From NCBI GenBank assembly GCA_039800165.1, contig JBDLRH010000061.1:1-24145 (forward strand): a stretch of 24,145 nt of DNA, written 5' to 3'. This DNA is from JBDLRH01 sp039800165. GTDB lineage: Bacteria; Pseudomonadota; Gammaproteobacteria; Burkholderiales; Burkholderiaceae_C. Below are positions 5,482 through 14,682 of this stretch, piece after piece. The position numbers and the translations under genes are program-made. Under the pieces are notes generated by a model. It was given only the letters and a program-made list of their open reading frames with translations. It did not search any database and had not been told where the DNA came from. Every line of letters starts with the position of its first letter. Position 1 is the stretch's first letter.

Positions 5482-7863
5482 GTGACTTATTCGCTTCATA
5501 CGCTGAACCCTGATGCCGACGACGCCTCTGCGCGTGCGTCTGGCCGCGGCGCGCAGCCGCTGGCCGTGGGTGCCGAGGCGCTGCTGATCCTGACCGGTGT
5601 GTTGCTGCTGTTCTGGGTGGTGGTGCTGTTCAGCCACTCGGCAGCCGATGCCGCGTGGTCCACCTCGGGCAGCAGCGTGGCCGGCGCCGGCGCGCAAAAC
5701 TGGGGCGGCAAGATCGGCGCGTGGGTGTCGGACCTGAGCTTCTATCTGCTTGGCTACTCGGTGTGGTGGTGCGTGCTGGTGGCCGGGCTGGCCTGGCTGC
5801 GCGTGCTGCTGCGCTGGCTGCATTCCGACCGTGTGGATCAGGGCGGTGCAGACCATGTGCTGGCCACCACCGCTGCCGCACCGGGCCGCGCACTGCCGGC
5901 CTGGTGGCCGTGGCTGGCGCTGGCCTTGCTGCTGATGGCCAGCTGCGCGCTGGAGTGGACACGCCTGTACCGCTTTGAGCCGCGGCTGCCCGGCCACGCC
6001 GGCGGCGTGCTGGGCTACCTGGTCGGGCCCATGTCGGTGCGGGCGCTGGGCTTCAACGGCTCGGCGCTGATGTGGATTGCGCTGGGCGTGGTGGCTGCAG
6101 CCGGCGCGCTCGGCTTTTCGTGGACCTCGGTGGCCGAGCGCATCGGTACCCGGGTAGAGGGTTTCTTCGCGCAGCGTCGCGAACGGCGCGAACTTGCAGA
6201 AGACCTGGCCGCAGGCGAGCAGGCCGCGCGCGAGCGCGCCGAGGTGGTGGCGGTCGAGCGCGAGGCGGTCGAAGAAGAGCGCGTGGCGCCGGTGCTGATC
6301 GAGCCGGTGGTGGCCGAGGTGCCCAAGAGCGAGCGCGTGGCCAAGGAGCGGCAAAAGCCGCTGTTCAGCGAGTTGCCCGACAGCAAGCTGCCTCAGGTCG
6401 ACCTGCTCGACGGCGCGCAGGCGCGGCAGGAGACGGTATCGCCCGAGACGCTGGAGATGACCAGCCGCCTGATCGAGAAGAAGCTCAAGGACTTTGGCGT
6501 GGAAGTGCGGGTGGTGCTGGCGCAGCCCGGCCCGGTGATCACCCGCTACGAGATCGAACCTGCCACCGGCGTGAAGGGCTCGCAGATCGTCAACCTGGCC
6601 AAGGACCTGGCGCGCTCGCTCAGCCTGGTGTCGATCCGCGTGATCGAGACGATCCCGGGCAAGAACTACATGGCGCTGGAACTGCCCAACGCCAAGCGCC
6701 AGAGCATCCGCCTGAGCGAGATCCTCGGCTCGCAGGTCTACAACGACGCCAAGTCGATGCTGACCATGGGCCTGGGCAAGGACATCGTGGGCAACCCGGT
6801 GGTGGCCGACCTCGCCAAGATGCCGCACGTGCTGGTGGCGGGTACCACCGGCTCGGGCAAGTCGGTGGGCATCAACGCGATGATCCTCTCGCTGCTGTAC
6901 AAGGCCGAGGCGCGCGATGTGCGGCTGCTGATGATCGACCCCAAGATGCTGGAGATGTCGGTCTACGAGGGCATCCCGCACCTGTTGGCCCCGGTGGTCA
7001 CCGACATGAAGCAGGCCGCACACGGCCTGAACTGGTGCGTGGCCGAGATGGAGCGCCGCTACAAGCTGATGAGCAAGCTGGGCGTGCGTAACCTGGCGGG
7101 CTACAACAGCAAGATCGACGACGCCAAGGCGCGCGGCGAACACATCGGCAACCCGTTCAGCCTGACGCCCGACAGCCCGGAGCCGCTGGAGCGCTTGCCG
7201 CACATCGTGGTCATCATCGACGAGCTCGCCGACCTGATGATGGTGGTGGGCAAGAAGATCGAGGAACTGATCGCCCGCCTGGCGCAAAAGGCACGCGCGG
7301 CCGGCATCCACCTGATCCTGGCGACACAGCGGCCCAGCGTGGACGTGATCACCGGCCTGATCAAGGCGAACATCCCGACGCGCATCGCGTTTCAGGTCAG
7401 CAGCAAGATCGACAGCCGCACCATCCTCGACCAGATGGGTGCCGAGGCGCTGCTCGGGCAGGGCGACATGCTGTACATGCCCAGCGGCACCGGCCTGCCG
7501 ATCCGCGTGCACGGTGCCTTCGTCAGCGACGACGAGGTGCACCGCGTGGTGGCCTACCTGAAAGAGCAGGGTGGTGAGCCCAACTACATCGAGGGGGTGC
7601 TGGAAGGCGGCACCGTCGACGGTGAAGACGGCGCTGGCGAATTCGGCGGCGACGCCGGTGGCGAGAAGGACCCGCTGTACGACCAGGCGGTGGAGATCGT
7701 GCTGAAGAACCGCAAGGCCAGCATTTCGCTGGTGCAGCGCCACCTGAAGATCGGCTACAACCGCGCGGCGCGGCTGGTCGAAGACATGGAGAAGGCCGGC
7801 CTGGTGAGTGCGATGAACAGCGCCGGCCAGCGCGACATCCTGGTGCCGACGCGCAATGAGTGA
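5482..7863 (+). CDS. ftsK: DNA translocase FtsK (4TM type)
   Basis: Septum-anchored DNA pump that moves the chromosome terminus and activates XerCD/dif recombination at division. The protein has 793 aa. Four hydrophobic helices occupy roughly residues 33-50, 88-110, 138-158 and 195-215. A short charged Glu/Ala/Arg linker follows, much shorter than in Escherichia coli. Then come the alpha domain, the motor with Walker A GTTGSGKS (about 454-461) and Walker B IVVIIDELAD (D580, E581), and the C-terminal gamma winged helix (RKASISLVQRHLKIGYNRA) that reads polar sequences such as KOPS. I chose GTG 5482 because MTYSLHTL resembles related FtsK starts; GTG 5458 would add eight residues and neither has a strong ribosome site. 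The 3' end overlaps lolA by 8 nt. Confidence 0.95.
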   Translation: MTYSLHTLNPDADDASARASGRGAQPLAVGAEALLILTGVLLLFWVVVLFSHSAADAAWSTSGSSVAGAGAQNWGGKIGAWVSDLSFYLLGYSVWWCVLVAGLAWLRVLLRWLHSDRVDQGGADHVLATTAAAPGRALPAWWPWLALALLLMASCALEWTRLYRFEPRLPGHAGGVLGYLVGPMSVRALGFNGSALMWIALGVVAAAGALGFSWTSVAERIGTRVEGFFAQRRERRELAEDLAAGEQAARERAEVVAVEREAVEEERVAPVLIEPVVAEVPKSERVAKERQKPLFSELPDSKLPQVDLLDGAQARQETVSPETLEMTSRLIEKKLKDFGVEVRVVLAQPGPVITRYEIEPATGVKGSQIVNLAKDLARSLSLVSIRVIETIPGKNYMALELPNAKRQSIRLSEILGSQVYNDAKSMLTMGLGKDIVGNPVVADLAKMPHVLVAGTTGSGKSVGINAMILSLLYKAEARDVRLLMIDPKMLEMSVYEGIPHLLAPVVTDMKQAAHGLNWCVAEMERRYKLMSKLGVRNLAGYNSKIDDAKARGEHIGNPFSLTPDSPEPLERLPHIVVIIDELADLMMVVGKKIEELIARLAQKARAAGIHLILATQRPSVDVITGLIKANIPTRIAFQVSSKIDSRTILDQMGAEALLGQGDMLYMPSGTGLPIRVHGAFVSDDEVHRVVAYLKEQGGEPNYIEGVLEGGTVDGEDGAGEFGGDAGGEKDPLYDQAVEIVLKNRKASISLVQRHLKIGYNRAARLVEDMEKAGLVSAMNSAGQRDILVPTRNE

Positions 7864-8503
7864 GCGCGGGGTGCTTCGCACGCTGTGGGTCAGTGCAGCG
7901 CTGTGGACGGCCGCTGCGGCACACGCGGATGGCCTGGGCGACCTTGAGAACTTCCTGCGCAGCGCCCGCACCGCGCGCGCCGACTTCACCCAGGTCGTCA
8001 CGGCGCCTGCGCGTGAGGGCCAGCCCGCGCGCAGCAAGACCTCGTCGGGCACCTTCGAATTCCAGCGGCCCGACCGCTTTCGCTTTCAGTACCGCAAGCC
8101 GTTCGAGCAACTGATCGTGGCCGACGGCAGCACGCTGTGGATGCACGATGTCGACCTGAACCAGGTGACCGCGCGGCCGCAGGCGCAGGCGCTTGGCAGC
8201 ACGCCGGTGGCGCTGCTGGCCGGTGCACCGGACTTGCAGGCCCTGCGCCGCGACTTCACCCTGGGCAGCGCGCCCGACGCGGGCGGCCTGCAGTGGGCCG
8301 AGGCGGTGCCCAAGGCGCGCGAGGGCACCCTGCGCCGCGTGCGCATCGGCTTCAAGGACGGTGCGCTGTCGGTGCTGGAGATCGAAGACAGCTTTGGCCA
8401 GCGCTCGGTGCTGAGCTTCACCGCCCTGCAGCTCAACGCGCCGGTGGATGCGCAGCGGCTGCGCTTCGTGCCGCCCGCAGGGGCGGATGTGGTGCGGCAG
8501 TGA
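7856..8503 (+). CDS. lolA: Outer-membrane lipoprotein carrier protein LolA
   Basis: Periplasmic chaperone that takes lipoproteins from the LolCDE complex and hands them to LolB at the outer membrane. The precursor has 215 aa with a signal peptide (positive start, hydrophobic core, likely cleavage after AHA at residue 24). The mature part shows LolA features: LENFLRSARTARADFTQV at the start, then TSSGTFEFQRPDRFRFQYRK and the VADGSTLWMHDVDLNQV segment. The ATG at 7856 lies inside the end of ftsK (ATGAGTGA overlap), which implies translational coupling. The downstream rarA start overlaps or nearly touches the stop. The order ftsK-lolA-rarA is conserved with gammaproteobacteria and supports the call. 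Confidence 0.95.
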   Translation: MSERGVLRTLWVSAALWTAAAAHADGLGDLENFLRSARTARADFTQVVTAPAREGQPARSKTSSGTFEFQRPDRFRFQYRKPFEQLIVADGSTLWMHDVDLNQVTARPQAQALGSTPVALLAGAPDLQALRRDFTLGSAPDAGGLQWAEAVPKAREGTLRRVRIGFKDGALSVLEIEDSFGQRSVLSFTALQLNAPVDAQRLRFVPPAGADVVRQ

Positions 8504-8505
8504 CC

Positions 8506-9855
8506 ATGCCCCGGGCGGCCCGGCCCCGCCAAGAGCGCGACGGCACGGCCGCGCACCGTCCGCTGGCCGAGCGACTGCGACCCACGGCGCTGGGCGAGGT
8601 GATTGGCCAGCAGCACCTGCTGGGCCCGGGCATGCCGCTGCGTATCGCGTTTGAATCAGGCCAGCCGCACAGCTGCATCCTGTGGGGGCCCCCGGGCGTG
8701 GGCAAGACCACCATCGCGCGGCTGATGGCCGACGCGTTTGATGCGCAGTTCCTCACCATCAGCGCGGTGCTGGGCGGCGTGAAGGACATCCGCGAGGCGG
8801 TGGAACAGGCGCAGGCCGCGCGCGACGGGCTGGAGCAGCGGCGCACCATCGTGTTCGTTGACGAGGTGCACCGCTTCAACAAGAGCCAGCAGGACGCCTT
8901 CTTGCCGCACGTCGAAAGCGGCCTCTTCACCTTCATCGGCGCCACCACCGAGAACCCGTCGTTCGAGGTGAACTCGGCGCTGCTGTCGCGCGCGGCGGTG
9001 TACGTGCTGCAGCCGCTGTCGGAAGACGACCTTCGCACCATCGTGCAGCGCGCGCAGGCCGAAGGTGCGGTGCCCGCGCTGGAAGACGCCGCGCGTGATC
9101 GGCTGGTGGCGTATGCCGATGGCGATGCGCGCCGCCTGCTCAACACGCTGGAGACGCTGGCGGTGGCCGCCGGTGCCGAAGCGCTTGAGCGCATCGACGA
9201 CGCGTGGCTGGTGCGCGTGCTGGGCGAGCGCATGCGCCGCTACGACAAGGGCGGCGAGCAGTTCTACGACACCATCAGCGCGCTGCACAAGGCGGTGCGC
9301 GGCTCCGACCCGGATGCGTCGCTGTACTGGTTCGTGCGGATGATCGACGGCGGTGTGGACCCGCGCTATGTGTGCCGCCGGCTGATCCGCATGGCAACGG
9401 AAGACATTGGCCTGGCCGACCCGCGTGCGCTGCGCCTGGCGCTGGATGCCGCCGAGGTGTACGAGCGCCTGGGCTCGCCCGAAGGCGAGCTGGCGCTGGC
9501 CGAGTGCGTGGTGTACCTGGCGGTGGCGCCCAAGTCGAACGCGGTGTACGCCGCCTACAACGAGGCGCGTGCGTTCGTGAAGCGCGACGGCACCCGGCCG
9601 GTGCCGCTGCACTTGCGCAATGCGCCGACCGCGCTGATGAAGGACCTGGACTATGGCCGCGGCTACCGCTACGCGCACGACGAAGAGGGCGGCTTTGCCG
9701 CCGGCGAGCGCTACCTGCCCGACGGCATGGCCGACCCGGGCTTTTACCGCCCGGTCGAGCGGGGCCTGGAGATCCGCATCGCCGAAAAACTTCGCGAGCT
9801 GCGGGCCCGCAACGAGGCGGCTGCACCGCCGTCGCCGCGCCCGGGTAAACCCTGA
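8506..9855 (+). CDS. rarA: Replication-associated recombination protein A (MgsA/RarA AAA+ ATPase)
   Basis: AAA+ ATPase of the clamp-loader group that acts at stalled replication forks. The protein has 449 aa, the usual family length. Walker A GPPGVGKTT is at residues 61-69, Walker B IVFVDEVHRFNKSQQD has D119 and E120, and sensor 1 GATTENPSFEVNSALLSR follows with the arginine finger R162. The C-terminal half, with DGGVDPRYVCRRLIRMATED and VVYLAVAPKSNAVY, is the MgsA tetramerisation region. The start is ATG 8506; GTG 8500, overlapping the lolA stop, would add two residues. The frame's longer upstream part lies inside lolA and is a shadow. It is the last gene of the ftsK-lolA-rarA run and is followed by a hairpin with a T-run. 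Confidence 0.96.
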   Translation: MPRAARPRQERDGTAAHRPLAERLRPTALGEVIGQQHLLGPGMPLRIAFESGQPHSCILWGPPGVGKTTIARLMADAFDAQFLTISAVLGGVKDIREAVEQAQAARDGLEQRRTIVFVDEVHRFNKSQQDAFLPHVESGLFTFIGATTENPSFEVNSALLSRAAVYVLQPLSEDDLRTIVQRAQAEGAVPALEDAARDRLVAYADGDARRLLNTLETLAVAAGAEALERIDDAWLVRVLGERMRRYDKGGEQFYDTISALHKAVRGSDPDASLYWFVRMIDGGVDPRYVCRRLIRMATEDIGLADPRALRLALDAAEVYERLGSPEGELALAECVVYLAVAPKSNAVYAAYNEARAFVKRDGTRPVPLHLRNAPTALMKDLDYGRGYRYAHDEEGGFAAGERYLPDGMADPGFYRPVERGLEIRIAEKLRELRARNEAAAPPSPRPGKP

Positions 9856-9889
9856 ATTTCCCGGGCCGGTTTGTCGCGCCGGTGACCGC

Positions 9890-9895
9890 TAGAAT
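9890..9895 (+). promoter_or_regulatory. Candidate -10 box upstream of the liv operon
   Basis: TAGAAT matches five of six -10 positions. TTGTCG lies upstream at 9871-9876, but the spacer is only 13 bp, so the -35 match is poor. A transcript from here would start about ten bases before the hairpin at 9906. Confidence 0.3.
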
Positions 9896-9905
9896 CCGCC
9901 ACCTG

Positions 9906-9939
9906 ACCCGCTGGGACCATCCGTCTGGCGGGTTTTTTG
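9906..9939 (+). terminator. Intrinsic terminator after rarA (or liv-leader attenuator)
   Basis: ACCCGC pairs with GCGGGT at 9928-9933 around a 16-nt loop, and six T follow. It lies 50 nt after the rarA stop and 58 nt before livH. The simplest reading is the end of the ftsK-lolA-rarA transcript. Confidence 0.7.
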
Positions 9940-9997
9940 CTAGCTGAAACGCGAGCCGTCGCACCACGAGTCAGGCGGCCGGAACAGAGAGGTCTCC

Positions 9998-10927
9998 ATG
10001 GAAATCCTGCTGCAGCAGATCATCAACGGTCTGGTCCTGGGCAGCATGTACGCCCTCGTGGCCCTGGGCTACACGATGGTGTACGGCATCATCAACCTGA
10101 TCAACTTCGCGCACGGCGAGGTGCTGATGGTCGGCGCGCTGACGGCGTGGTCCATCATCGGACTGATGAAGGACGGCATGCCGGGCGCACCCGGCTGGGT
10201 CATCCTGATCCTGGCGATGGCGATCGCGGCGGTCGTTGCCGCGGTGCTGAACTTCACCATCGAGAAGATCGCCTACCGGCCGCTGCGCAACAGTCCGCGC
10301 CTGGCGCCCCTGATCACCGCCATCGGCATGTCGATCATGCTGCAGACGCTGGCGATGATCATCTGGAAGCCCAACTACAAGGCCTTCCCGACGCTGCTGC
10401 CGAGCACGCCGTTCAACATCGCCGGCGCGGTGATCACGCCCACGCAGATCATGGTGCTGACGGTCACGGTGCTGGCACTCGCGGTGCTGACCTGGCTGGT
10501 GAACTACACGAGCCTGGGCCGCGCGATGCGTGCCACCGCCGAGAACCCGCGCGTGGCCAGCCTGATGGGCGTGAAGCCCGACACGGTGATCTCGGCCACC
10601 TTCATCATCGGCGCGGTGCTCGCCGCGATTGCCGGCGTGATGTACGCCTCCAACTACGGCACGGCGCAGCACACCATGGGCCTGCTGCCGGGCCTGAAGG
10701 CCTTCACCGCCGCAGTGTTCGGCGGCATCGGCAACCTGCCCGGTGCGGTGGTGGGCGGCGTGCTGCTGGGGCTGATCGAGTCGATCGGCTCGGGCTACCT
10801 CGGCAAGATCTCCGGTGGCCTGCTGGGCAGCCACTACACCGACATCCTGGCGTTCATCGTGCTGATCACCATGCTCACGCTCCGGCCGTCGGGCCTGCTG
10901 GGCGAGCGGGTGGCCGACCGCGCCTGA
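9998..10927 (+). CDS. livH: Branched-chain amino acid ABC transporter, permease LivH
   Basis: Inner-membrane permease of 309 aa for a HAAT-family (branched-chain or related amino acid/amide) importer. The start MEILLQQIINGLVLGSMYALVALGY is typical of LivH, and about eight hydrophobic segments follow. The ATPase-coupling loop contains GRAMRATAENPRVASLMGV, the permease EAA-like region. AGAGAGG precedes the ATG at good distance. It is the first gene of livH-livM-livG-livF with gaps of 10-13 nt, so the four genes form one operon. The true substrate may be leucine, isoleucine or valine, but also urea, short amides or aromatic acids; the permease sequence does not tell these apart by eye. Confidence 0.94.
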   Translation: MEILLQQIINGLVLGSMYALVALGYTMVYGIINLINFAHGEVLMVGALTAWSIIGLMKDGMPGAPGWVILILAMAIAAVVAAVLNFTIEKIAYRPLRNSPRLAPLITAIGMSIMLQTLAMIIWKPNYKAFPTLLPSTPFNIAGAVITPTQIMVLTVTVLALAVLTWLVNYTSLGRAMRATAENPRVASLMGVKPDTVISATFIIGAVLAAIAGVMYASNYGTAQHTMGLLPGLKAFTAAVFGGIGNLPGAVVGGVLLGLIESIGSGYLGKISGGLLGSHYTDILAFIVLITMLTLRPSGLLGERVADRA

Positions 10928-10940
10928 AGGGAGGATGCAG

Positions 10941-12020
<1,080 letters not shown>

Positions 12021-12030
12021 GGAGGGCACC

Positions 12031-12807
12031 ATGAGCGATACCGTTCTCAAGGTGACCGGCGTGTCCAAGCGCTTCGGCGGCCTGCAGGCCCTCAGCGACG
12101 TGGGCATCAGCATCCAGCGCGGACAGGTCTACGGCCTGATCGGGCCCAACGGCGCGGGCAAGACCACCTTCTTCAACGTGATCACCGGGCTGTACACGCC
12201 CGACAGCGGCAGTTTCGAGCTGGCGGGCAAGCCCTACGAGCCGTCGGCGGTGCATGCGGTGGCCAAGGCCGGCATTGCGCGCACCTTCCAGAACATCCGT
12301 CTGTTTGCCGAGATGACCGCGCTGGAAAACGTGATGGTGGGCCGCCATGTGCGCACCCACTCGGGCCTGATCGGCGCGGTGCTGCGCACCTCGGCATTCA
12401 AGGCCGAAGAGGTGGCGATCGCCAGGCGCGCGCAGGAGCTGCTGGACTATGTGGGCATCGGCAAGTACGCCGACTACAAGGCGCGCACCCTGAGCTACGG
12501 CGACCAGCGCCGGCTGGAGATTGCGCGAGCGCTTGCCACCGACCCGCAGCTGATCGCGCTGGACGAGCCGGCCGCCGGCATGAACGCCACCGAGAAGGTG
12601 CAGCTGCGCGAACTGATCGACCGCATCCGCAAGGACAACCGCACCATCTTGCTGATCGAGCACGACGTGAAGCTGGTGATGGGCCTGTGCGACCGCGTGA
12701 CCGTGCTGGACTACGGCAAGCAGATTGCCGAGGGCACGCCGGCGGATGTGCAGAAGAACGAGAAGGTGATCGAGGCCTATCTGGGCACCGGTCATCAGGC
12801 GCATTGA
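12031..12807 (+). CDS. livG: Branched-chain amino acid ABC transporter, ATPase LivG
   Basis: Cytoplasmic ABC ATPase of 258 aa that powers the LivHM permease together with LivF. Walker A GPNGAGKTT starts at residue 38, the Q-loop region ARTFQNIRLF at about 83-92, the signature is the LivG variant LSYGDQRRLE (from 154), Walker B LIALDEP has D178 and E179, and the H-loop is H211 in EHD. The ATG is 10 nt after the livM stop with GAGGAGGG just before it; the longer open frame upstream lies inside livM. All catalytic motifs are intact. Confidence 0.95.
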   Translation: MSDTVLKVTGVSKRFGGLQALSDVGISIQRGQVYGLIGPNGAGKTTFFNVITGLYTPDSGSFELAGKPYEPSAVHAVAKAGIARTFQNIRLFAEMTALENVMVGRHVRTHSGLIGAVLRTSAFKAEEVAIARRAQELLDYVGIGKYADYKARTLSYGDQRRLEIARALATDPQLIALDEPAAGMNATEKVQLRELIDRIRKDNRTILLIEHDVKLVMGLCDRVTVLDYGKQIAEGTPADVQKNEKVIEAYLGTGHQAH

Positions 12808-12818
12808 AGGGGGCACGC

Positions 12819-13535
12819 ATGGCACAGACGCTTTTGAAGGTCAGCGGCCTGAAGGTGGCCTACGGCGGCATCCAGGCCGTCAAGGGCGCCGAGTTCGAGG
12901 TGCGCGAGGGCGAGCTGGTCACGCTGATCGGCTCCAACGGCGCGGGCAAGACGACCACGATGAAGGCGATCACCGGCACGCAGCCGATCGCCGAGGGCAA
13001 CATCGAGTACATGGGCAAGAGCATCCGCGGCCAGGGGCCGTGGGACCTGGTGCGCCAGGGCCTGGCGATGGTGCCCGAGGGCCGCGGCGTGTTCACCCGC
13101 ATGACCATCATCGAGAACCTGCAGATGGGCGCCTACGTGCGACGCGACCGTGCCGCCATCGCGCAGGACATGGAGCGCGTGTTCACCATCTTCCCGCGGC
13201 TGGCCGAGCGCAAGGACCAGCTGGCCGGCACGATGTCTGGTGGCGAGCAGCAGATGCTGGCCATGGGCCGCGCGCTGATGAGCCGCCCCAAGGTGCTGCT
13301 GCTCGATGAGCCGTCGATGGGCCTGTCGCCGATCATGGTCGACAAGATCTTCGAGGTGGTGCGCGACGTCTCGTCGCAGGGCGTGACCATCCTGCTGGTC
13401 GAGCAGAACGCCAGCCGCGCGCTGTCGATCGCCGACCGCGGCTACGTGATGGACTCCGGCCTGATCACCATGTCAGGCGACGCCAAGCAGCTGCTGAGCG
13501 ACCCGAAAGTGCGCGAGGCGTATCTGGGCGAGTGA
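12819..13535 (+). CDS. livF: Branched-chain amino acid ABC transporter, ATPase LivF
   Basis: Second cytoplasmic ATPase of the importer, 238 aa, the usual LivF length. Walker A GSNGAGKTT begins at residue 38, the signature MSGGEQQMLAMGRAL at 139, and Walker B VLLLDEPSMGLSP has D163 and E164. The switch position reads VEQNA with Gln where most ABC proteins have His, which is normal for LivF. GAAGGGGG precedes the ATG, 11 nt after the livG stop. No gene for a periplasmic binding protein (livK) follows; the next gene is convergent. No clear hairpin with a T-run is seen in the 139 bp after the stop. Confidence 0.95.
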   Translation: MAQTLLKVSGLKVAYGGIQAVKGAEFEVREGELVTLIGSNGAGKTTTMKAITGTQPIAEGNIEYMGKSIRGQGPWDLVRQGLAMVPEGRGVFTRMTIIENLQMGAYVRRDRAAIAQDMERVFTIFPRLAERKDQLAGTMSGGEQQMLAMGRALMSRPKVLLLDEPSMGLSPIMVDKIFEVVRDVSSQGVTILLVEQNASRALSIADRGYVMDSGLITMSGDAKQLLSDPKVREAYLGE

Positions 13536-13674
13536 TCGCCTTCTTTCGCCCGCGCTTTTCGCCTGCGGCGCCCGCTCGCCTTCCCCGGGTACTGTGCTCC
13601 TCGAGCGCGGGAGTCGCCGGCGACCTCGCGCCGTGCGACGACCACAGCAGACGCAGAGATAACGCAACCGAAGG

Positions 13675-14643
13675 TCAGTCCACCTTCGCGCCAGACGCCT
13701 TCACCACCTTCTCGTACTTCGCCAGCTCGGCCTTCATGAAGTCGCCGAACTGCTCCGGTGTGTTGGGCACCGGCTCGGCCATCAGGCCGGCGAAGCGCTG
13801 ACGTGTCTCTGGCGCGTTCAGCGCCGTGACGAAAGCCTGGTTCAGGCGTGCGACCACGTCGCGCGGTGTGCCGGCGGGTGCCACCAACCCCCACCAGGTG
13901 TCGATGGCAAAGCCCTTGAGCGTGTCGGCCACCGGCGGCACTTCAGGCAGCGCGGGCGAGCGCTGCAGCGTGGTCACGGCCAGTGCCTTGAGCTTGCCCG
14001 CGCGGATATTGGGCGCTGCGGTGGCGAGGTTGTCGAAGTTGAAGTCGACCTGCCCCGACAGCAGCGCCAGCTGGGCCGGATTGCCGCCGTTGTACGGGAT
14101 GTGCACCGCGAAGATGCCCGCGTCGCGTTTGAACATCTCGCCGGCCAGGTGACCTGCGCTGCCGTTGCCGCCGCTGCCGTAGTTCAGCTTGGCCGGGTTG
14201 GCCTTGGCATAAGCAATCAGGTCGGCCAGCGTGTTGATCTTCAGCCGCGCGGCGGTGTCGGCGTTCATCACCAGCACATTGGGCACGCGCAGGATCTGCG
14301 TGATCGGCGCGAAGTCCTTCGCAGCGTCGTACGGCATCTTGCTGAACAGCCACGGGTTGATCGCATGCGTGGCCACGGCAGCAATGCCGATCGTCAGGCC
14401 GTCGGGCGCGGCCTTGGCCACCAGGTCGGCGCCGATGTTGCCGCCGCCACCGGGCTTGTTGTCGATGATGACCGTGCCCAGCGTGTCCTTCACCCGCTCG
14501 GCCAGCAGCCGCGCGGTCACATCGATCGGGCCACCGGGCGCGTAGGGCACCACCAGCCGGATGGTGCGGGCCTGGGCGCGTACCGGCAGGGCAGCAGCGG
14601 CCAGGGCGGCAGCGGCCGATGCGATGAAGGGGCGACGTTGCAT
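13675..14643 (-). CDS. Bug/TctC-family tripartite tricarboxylate transporter substrate-binding protein
   Basis: Periplasmic solute receptor of 322 aa. The signal peptide has an Arg pair, an Ala-rich core and a likely cleavage after AQA at residue 25. The mature protein begins RTIRLVVPYAPGGPIDVTAR, the family's ligand-binding loop, followed by IIDNKPGGGGNIGADLVAKA, both typical of the Bug family that is greatly expanded in Burkholderiales. AAGGAG lies just before the ATG. It is 39 nt downstream of the ferredoxin reductase gene on the same strand, so cotranscription is possible. No TctA or TctB membrane genes are nearby, as is common for orphan Bug receptors. The ligand, usually a carboxylate or aromatic acid, cannot be predicted. 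Confidence 0.93.
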   Translation of the reverse strand: MQRRPFIASAAAALAAAALPVRAQARTIRLVVPYAPGGPIDVTARLLAERVKDTLGTVIIDNKPGGGGNIGADLVAKAAPDGLTIGIAAVATHAINPWLFSKMPYDAAKDFAPITQILRVPNVLVMNADTAARLKINTLADLIAYAKANPAKLNYGSGGNGSAGHLAGEMFKRDAGIFAVHIPYNGGNPAQLALLSGQVDFNFDNLATAAPNIRAGKLKALAVTTLQRSPALPEVPPVADTLKGFAIDTWWGLVAPAGTPRDVVARLNQAFVTALNAPETRQRFAGLMAEPVPNTPEQFGDFMKAELAKYEKVVKASGAKVD

Positions 14644-14682
14644 GGTGACTCCTTGGATGGATATGCAGTCAGCTGACGAGGG

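Noticed and set aside
4582..8052. 1156-residue open frame on the - strand antisense to the regulator and ftsK
   Set aside because: Its His/Ala/Val/Gln-rich translation is typical of the mirror frame of GC-rich genes, with no domain and no ribosome site, while the + strand carries complete conserved genes.
13613..13624. Palindrome GTCGCCGGCGAC between livF and the Bug gene
   Set aside because: Twelve-base palindromes of G and C are expected by chance here; no loop or T-run makes it a terminator.
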